From Coriobacteriia bacterium (GTDB lineage: Bacteria; Actinomycetota; Coriobacteriia; Anaerosomatales; PALSA-660): a stretch of DNA of 7,907 bases. Numbering within the stretch: the first letter of the stretch is position 1; every line of letters starts with the position of its first letter. The notes beneath the pieces are model-generated. The model was not told where the DNA came from. It did no database searches and saw nothing but the letters and a program-made list of their open reading frames with translations. Shown here piece by piece: positions 5,767-7,907 of the stretch. The position numbers were made by a program, and so were the translations under genes. The stretch covers positions 1,943 to 9,849 of the forward strand of contig PKWR01000118.1 in NCBI GenBank assembly GCA_003133285.1. Reading direction: 5' to 3'.

Positions 5767-6555
5767 GTGAACGACACTCCCGCCACGATCGCCGCGATCC
5801 GGGCGCGGCTCGCCGACGCTGCCGGCAACGAGCTCGAGGCGCTCCTGCGGGCGCTCGACGACGACCGCCGCGCGGGGGTACGGGCACTCGTCGAGGCGTC
5901 GCGGGCGCGTGGACGGCGTCACGAGGCCGAGTCGGCGCGCCTCGAAGCGCTGATGACCATGCAGCGCCAGTTACACGCCCGCGGCGTCGTCATCGTCGCG
6001 GGCGTCGACGAGGTCGGCAGGGGAGCCTTGGCAGGGCCCGTGACCGCTGGAGCCGTCGTGCTCTCGGCCGAGACCCGCATCGAAGGCCTCAACGACTCCA
6101 AGAAGCTGTCGCACGAGGCCCGCGAGACCGTCGCCGCGCGGATCCGGGAACAGTCCGTCGCATGGTGCGTCGCGCACGCGAGCGCCGCGGAGATCGACGC
6201 GCTGGGGATCGTGCCGGCGACGCGCCTCGCATGGCGGCGAGCGCTCGAGGGCCTGGGCACGCGCGTCGACCACGTGCTGGTCGACGGCAACGACGCGCGC
6301 GGGCTCGGCGCCGCGGTGACCCCGGTCGTTCGGGGCGACTCGCTCGTCGCCTGCATCGCAGCAGCCTCGGTGATCGCCAAGGTGGCGCGCGACACCCTCA
6401 TGGCCGACCTCGCCCCGCAGTACCCCGGCTACGGCTTCGAGGGCAATCGCGGCTACGGCTCCGCGGAACACATGGAGCGTCTGCTGCTGGTCGGGCCCTC
6501 CGAGGTGCACCGCCTCTCCTTCTCTCCCTGCGCGGACCGGGAGCGGCTCTTCTAG
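5767..6555 (+). CDS. rnhB: Ribonuclease HII
   Basis: RNase HII cuts the RNA strand of RNA-DNA hybrids and starts removal of single ribonucleotides misincorporated into DNA. The 262 residues comprise an N-terminal extension (about 1-70) and the catalytic core. The extension has DDRRAGVRALVEA at 32-44, resembling the longer RNase HII form found in Firmicutes. The metal-binding acidic residues are visible: Asp81 and Glu82 in DEVGRG, Asp173 in LVDGN, and Asp191 in RGDSL. Also present are NDSKKLS at 109-115, AAASVIAKVARD at 198-209, and YPGYGFEGNRGYGSAEH at 219-235. The GTG start has only a weak GGAA (5756-5759) in front. ATG codons 63 and 65 could give a short form of about 200 residues, but the homology of the extension favours the long one. 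Leu69 uses TTA, rare in this window. Confidence 0.95.
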   Translation: MNDTPATIAAIRARLADAAGNELEALLRALDDDRRAGVRALVEASRARGRRHEAESARLEALMTMQRQLHARGVVIVAGVDEVGRGALAGPVTAGAVVLSAETRIEGLNDSKKLSHEARETVAARIREQSVAWCVAHASAAEIDALGIVPATRLAWRRALEGLGTRVDHVLVDGNDARGLGAAVTPVVRGDSLVACIAAASVIAKVARDTLMADLAPQYPGYGFEGNRGYGSAEHMERLLLVGPSEVHRLSFSPCADRERLF

Positions 6556-6570
6556 TCCACCGTGCCTCCG

Positions 6571-6657
6571 TGCGGTCATGGATCCGTCGGCGCCCGGTCG
6601 GAGGCCGGTAAGCGCCTCTCTCCACCATGTGGAGCGGAGGTGGTGCGGTCATGGATC
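6571..6657 (+). repeat. 14-bp direct repeat duplicating the yraN start region
   Basis: TGCGGTCATGGATC occurs at 6571-6584 and again, exactly, at 6644-6657, 73 bp apart. The second copy holds the yraN ATG (6651). The first copy has an equivalent ATG (6578) in another frame that leads only to a 66-codon reading frame without recognisable content. Similarity continues weakly after the repeat: the first nine codons read MDPSAPGRR and MDRSETARR. Confidence 0.7.
6615..6640 (+). promoter_or_regulatory. Hairpin that could mask the yraN ribosome binding site
   Basis: CTCCAC (6620-6625) pairs with GTGGAG (6629-6634) around a CAT loop. CCTC (6615-6618) just outside can pair with GAGG (6637-6640), which is part of the Shine-Dalgarno GGAGG (6636-6640) of yraN. 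The same CCTC can instead pair with upstream GAGG (6601-6604). The pairings are short, so this is a weak inference. Confidence 0.3.
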
Positions 6658-7019
6658 GTTCGGAGACGGCCCGCAGGGGAGAGGACGCCGCGGCGGCGTT
6701 CCTGGAACGCGTGGGCATGCAGGTCGAGGCGCGCAACTGGCGCTCTTCGGCGGGGGAGATCGACATCGTCGCGCGTGACGACGATGAGCTCGTGTTCGTG
6801 GAGGTCAAGACACGCCGGTCGGAGCGGGCGGGCACGGCCGAGGAGGCCGTCTCGACGGCCAAGCAGCGGCGTATCGTTCGGCTCGCGCAGTCGTACGTCG
6901 CGGCGAACGCGAGCCGGCCGCCGGGAGGCCTCCGTTTCGACGTCGTCGCGATCCGCGTGCTCGGCGAGGACCGTGCTCTGTTGCGCCACTACCGGGCCGC
7001 GTTCGAGGCGACGCCGTGA
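6651..7019 (+). CDS. yraN: YraN family protein (UPF0102), predicted nuclease fold
   Basis: This is a small protein of 122 residues, normal for the family, whose biochemical role is not firmly established. The fold is restriction-endonuclease-like. The signature is GEIDIVARDDDELVFVEVKT at 35-54, giving the acidic/Lys set Glu36, Asp38, Glu51 and Lys53 seen in such nucleases. It is followed by KQRRIVRLAQSYV at 71-83 and LRFDVVAI at 94-101. The start at ATG 6651 is chosen because GGAGG (6636-6640) lies 10 nt upstream and the length fits; an in-frame ATG at 6627 would add eight residues and would lie in front of that site. The gene follows rnhB after 95 bp and its TGA overlaps the comM GTG by 4 bases. 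The rnhB-yraN-comM order suggests a link to DNA metabolism or uptake, but function remains inference. Confidence 0.93.
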   Translation: MDRSETARRGEDAAAAFLERVGMQVEARNWRSSAGEIDIVARDDDELVFVEVKTRRSERAGTAEEAVSTAKQRRIVRLAQSYVAANASRPPGGLRFDVVAIRVLGEDRALLRHYRAAFEATP

Positions 7020-7907
7020 CACAGGCCGTGGTCGCGTCCTCGACCATCGTCGGTGTCGAGGCGATCGGCGTGGAGGTACAGGTCGACGTCTCGGCGGGCC
7101 TGCCTGCCTTCACGATCGTCGGCCTCGGGGACACGGCCGTGCTCGAGGCACGCGACCGGGTCCGGGCGGCGATGCGAGCCTGCGGCTACGACTTCCCCAA
7201 CGCGCGCGTGACGGTCAACCTCGCGCCGGCGCCGGTCCGCAAACACGGCACGGGGTTCGACCTGCCGATCGCGCTCGGAGTGCTGGCCGCCACCGGGCAG
7301 GTGCCGCGGGCAGCCACCGACGCCGTCGCCGTCGGAGAGCTGGCGCTCGACGGGGGAGTGCGGCCGGTCCCGGGCCTGTTGGCCCATGCAATCGCGGCGC
7401 AGCGCGCCGGGCGGCCCCTCCTGATAGCCACCGAGGCCCTGCCTGTCGTCGGTGCCGTGCCGGACGTCTCAGCGAGGCCTTTGGCGCGGCTCTCCGGGCT
7501 GCGGCAGGGCCTCCCCGACGAGACATCCACCCGCGCGCCATGCCTGAGGACCGCAGGGGTCGGCCCGGACCTGGCGGAGGTCCACGATCAACCTGCCGCT
7601 AAACGCGCTCTCGAGATAGCCGCGGCCGGCGGTCTCGGCGTCCTGTTCGTCGGCCCACCGGGCGCCGGCAAGACGATGCTCGCACGCAGGCTGCCCGGCA
7701 TCCTCCCGCCGTTGACCGCGGAGGAGGCGCTTCAGACCGCGGTCGTCCACTCCGTCGCGGGCCTGGACGTCGAATCGGTGCTCGCCGGCGAACGGCCGTT
7801 CCGCGCGCCGCATCACACCGCCTCGACGGCAGGCCTGGTCGGCGGTGGTTCGCCGCCGCGTCCGGGAGAAGCGAGCCTCGCGCATAACGGCGTGCTCTTC
7901 CTCGACG
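7016..7907 (+). CDS. comM: ComM/YifB family AAA+ ATPase, N-terminal part (3' end outside window)
   Basis: ComM is a hexameric helicase of the Mg-chelatase-like AAA+ group that drives branch migration when transforming DNA integrates into the chromosome. The frame is open for 297 codons to the window end, about 60% of the usual 500 or so. The N-terminal ChlI-like domain is clear: GLPAFTIVGLGDTAVLEARDR with its core at 28-48, VTVNLAPAPVRKHGTGFDLP within 65-84, and VGELALDGGVRPVPG at 106-120. After a variable linker (about 145-183) the AAA+ domain begins. It has the Walker A GPPGAGKT at 213-220, RRLPGILPPL at 224-233, RPFRAPHHT at 260-268, LVGGGS at 274-279, RPGEASLAHNG at 282-292, and the start of Walker B, VLFLD, at the edge. 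GTG 7016 overlaps the yraN stop (GTGA), indicating coupled translation. dprA would be expected downstream. Confidence 0.95.
   Translation, partial: MTQAVVASSTIVGVEAIGVEVQVDVSAGLPAFTIVGLGDTAVLEARDRVRAAMRACGYDFPNARVTVNLAPAPVRKHGTGFDLPIALGVLAATGQVPRAATDAVAVGELALDGGVRPVPGLLAHAIAAQRAGRPLLIATEALPVVGAVPDVSARPLARLSGLRQGLPDETSTRAPCLRTAGVGPDLAEVHDQPAAKRALEIAAAGGLGVLFVGPPGAGKTMLARRLPGILPPLTAEEALQTAVVHSVAGLDVESVLAGERPFRAPHHTASTAGLVGGGSPPRPGEASLAHNGVLFLD

Noticed and set aside
6578..6778. A 66-codon open frame beginning at the upstream copy of the repeat
   Set aside because: It runs out of frame into yraN, shows no recognisable domain and lacks a good ribosome binding site. It is kept only as part of the repeat observation.
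6562..7602. A 346-codon plus-strand open frame across yraN and comM
   Set aside because: It is out of frame with both genes, is Arg/Gly-rich and has no motif. The comM frame, open from 7016 to the window end, has clear conserved domains instead.
1..7907. Possible mobile element, defence system, CRISPR array or tRNA gene
   Set aside because: All gaps between genes are 140 bp or shorter, gene content is conserved housekeeping, and I saw no transposase, terminal repeats, spaced repeats or tRNA-like cloverleaf.

Overview
The window is a GC-rich, tightly packed stretch of bacterial housekeeping DNA with every gene on the + strand. It runs from the 3' end of ftsY to the 5' part of comM, and both end genes are cut by the window edges. 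The order is ftsY-lepB-ffh-rpsP-khpA-rimM-trmD-lepB-rplS-rnhB-yraN-comM. This order, the high GC, frequent GTG and TTG starts, the long Ala/Lys/Glu-rich tail on S16, and an RNase HII with an N-terminal extension all suggest an Actinomycetota genome. I lean towards the Coriobacteriia or a neighbouring deep class, but that is inference; the sequence alone does not settle the class. I see no mobile element, CRISPR array, tRNA or rRNA.

Region 1 (1-2448) is a protein-export block: the SRP receptor FtsY, a type I signal peptidase, and the SRP GTPase Ffh. ftsY and lepB share one base, and ffh follows after 40 bp, so the genes for membrane targeting and signal-peptide removal are probably co-expressed.

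Region 2 (2449-5188) opens with a good sigma70-type promoter, a leader hairpin and a strong ribosome binding site. It then encodes ribosomal protein S16 (TTG start), the KH-domain RNA-binding protein KhpA, the 16S maturation factor RimM, the tRNA m1G37 methyltransferase TrmD and a second, divergent signal peptidase I. Gaps between these genes are 2, 10 and 7 bp, followed by a 4-bp overlap, so this looks like one operon.

Region 3 (5189-5766) is ribosomal protein L19 with its own predicted promoter, a leader of roughly 65 nt and a long GC-rich hairpin just downstream of the stop codon.

Region 4 (5767-7907) is rnhB-yraN-comM: RNase HII, a small predicted nuclease-fold protein, and the AAA+ branch-migration helicase of natural transformation. 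comM overlaps yraN by 4 bp, has no stop inside the window and runs off the end.

I found no convincing undescribed multi-gene system. The points most worth a second look are regulatory or architectural: the FtsY-LepB-Ffh arrangement, the rpsP and rplS leaders, the hairpin squeezed between rplS and rnhB, and a 14-bp direct repeat that duplicates the yraN start site.
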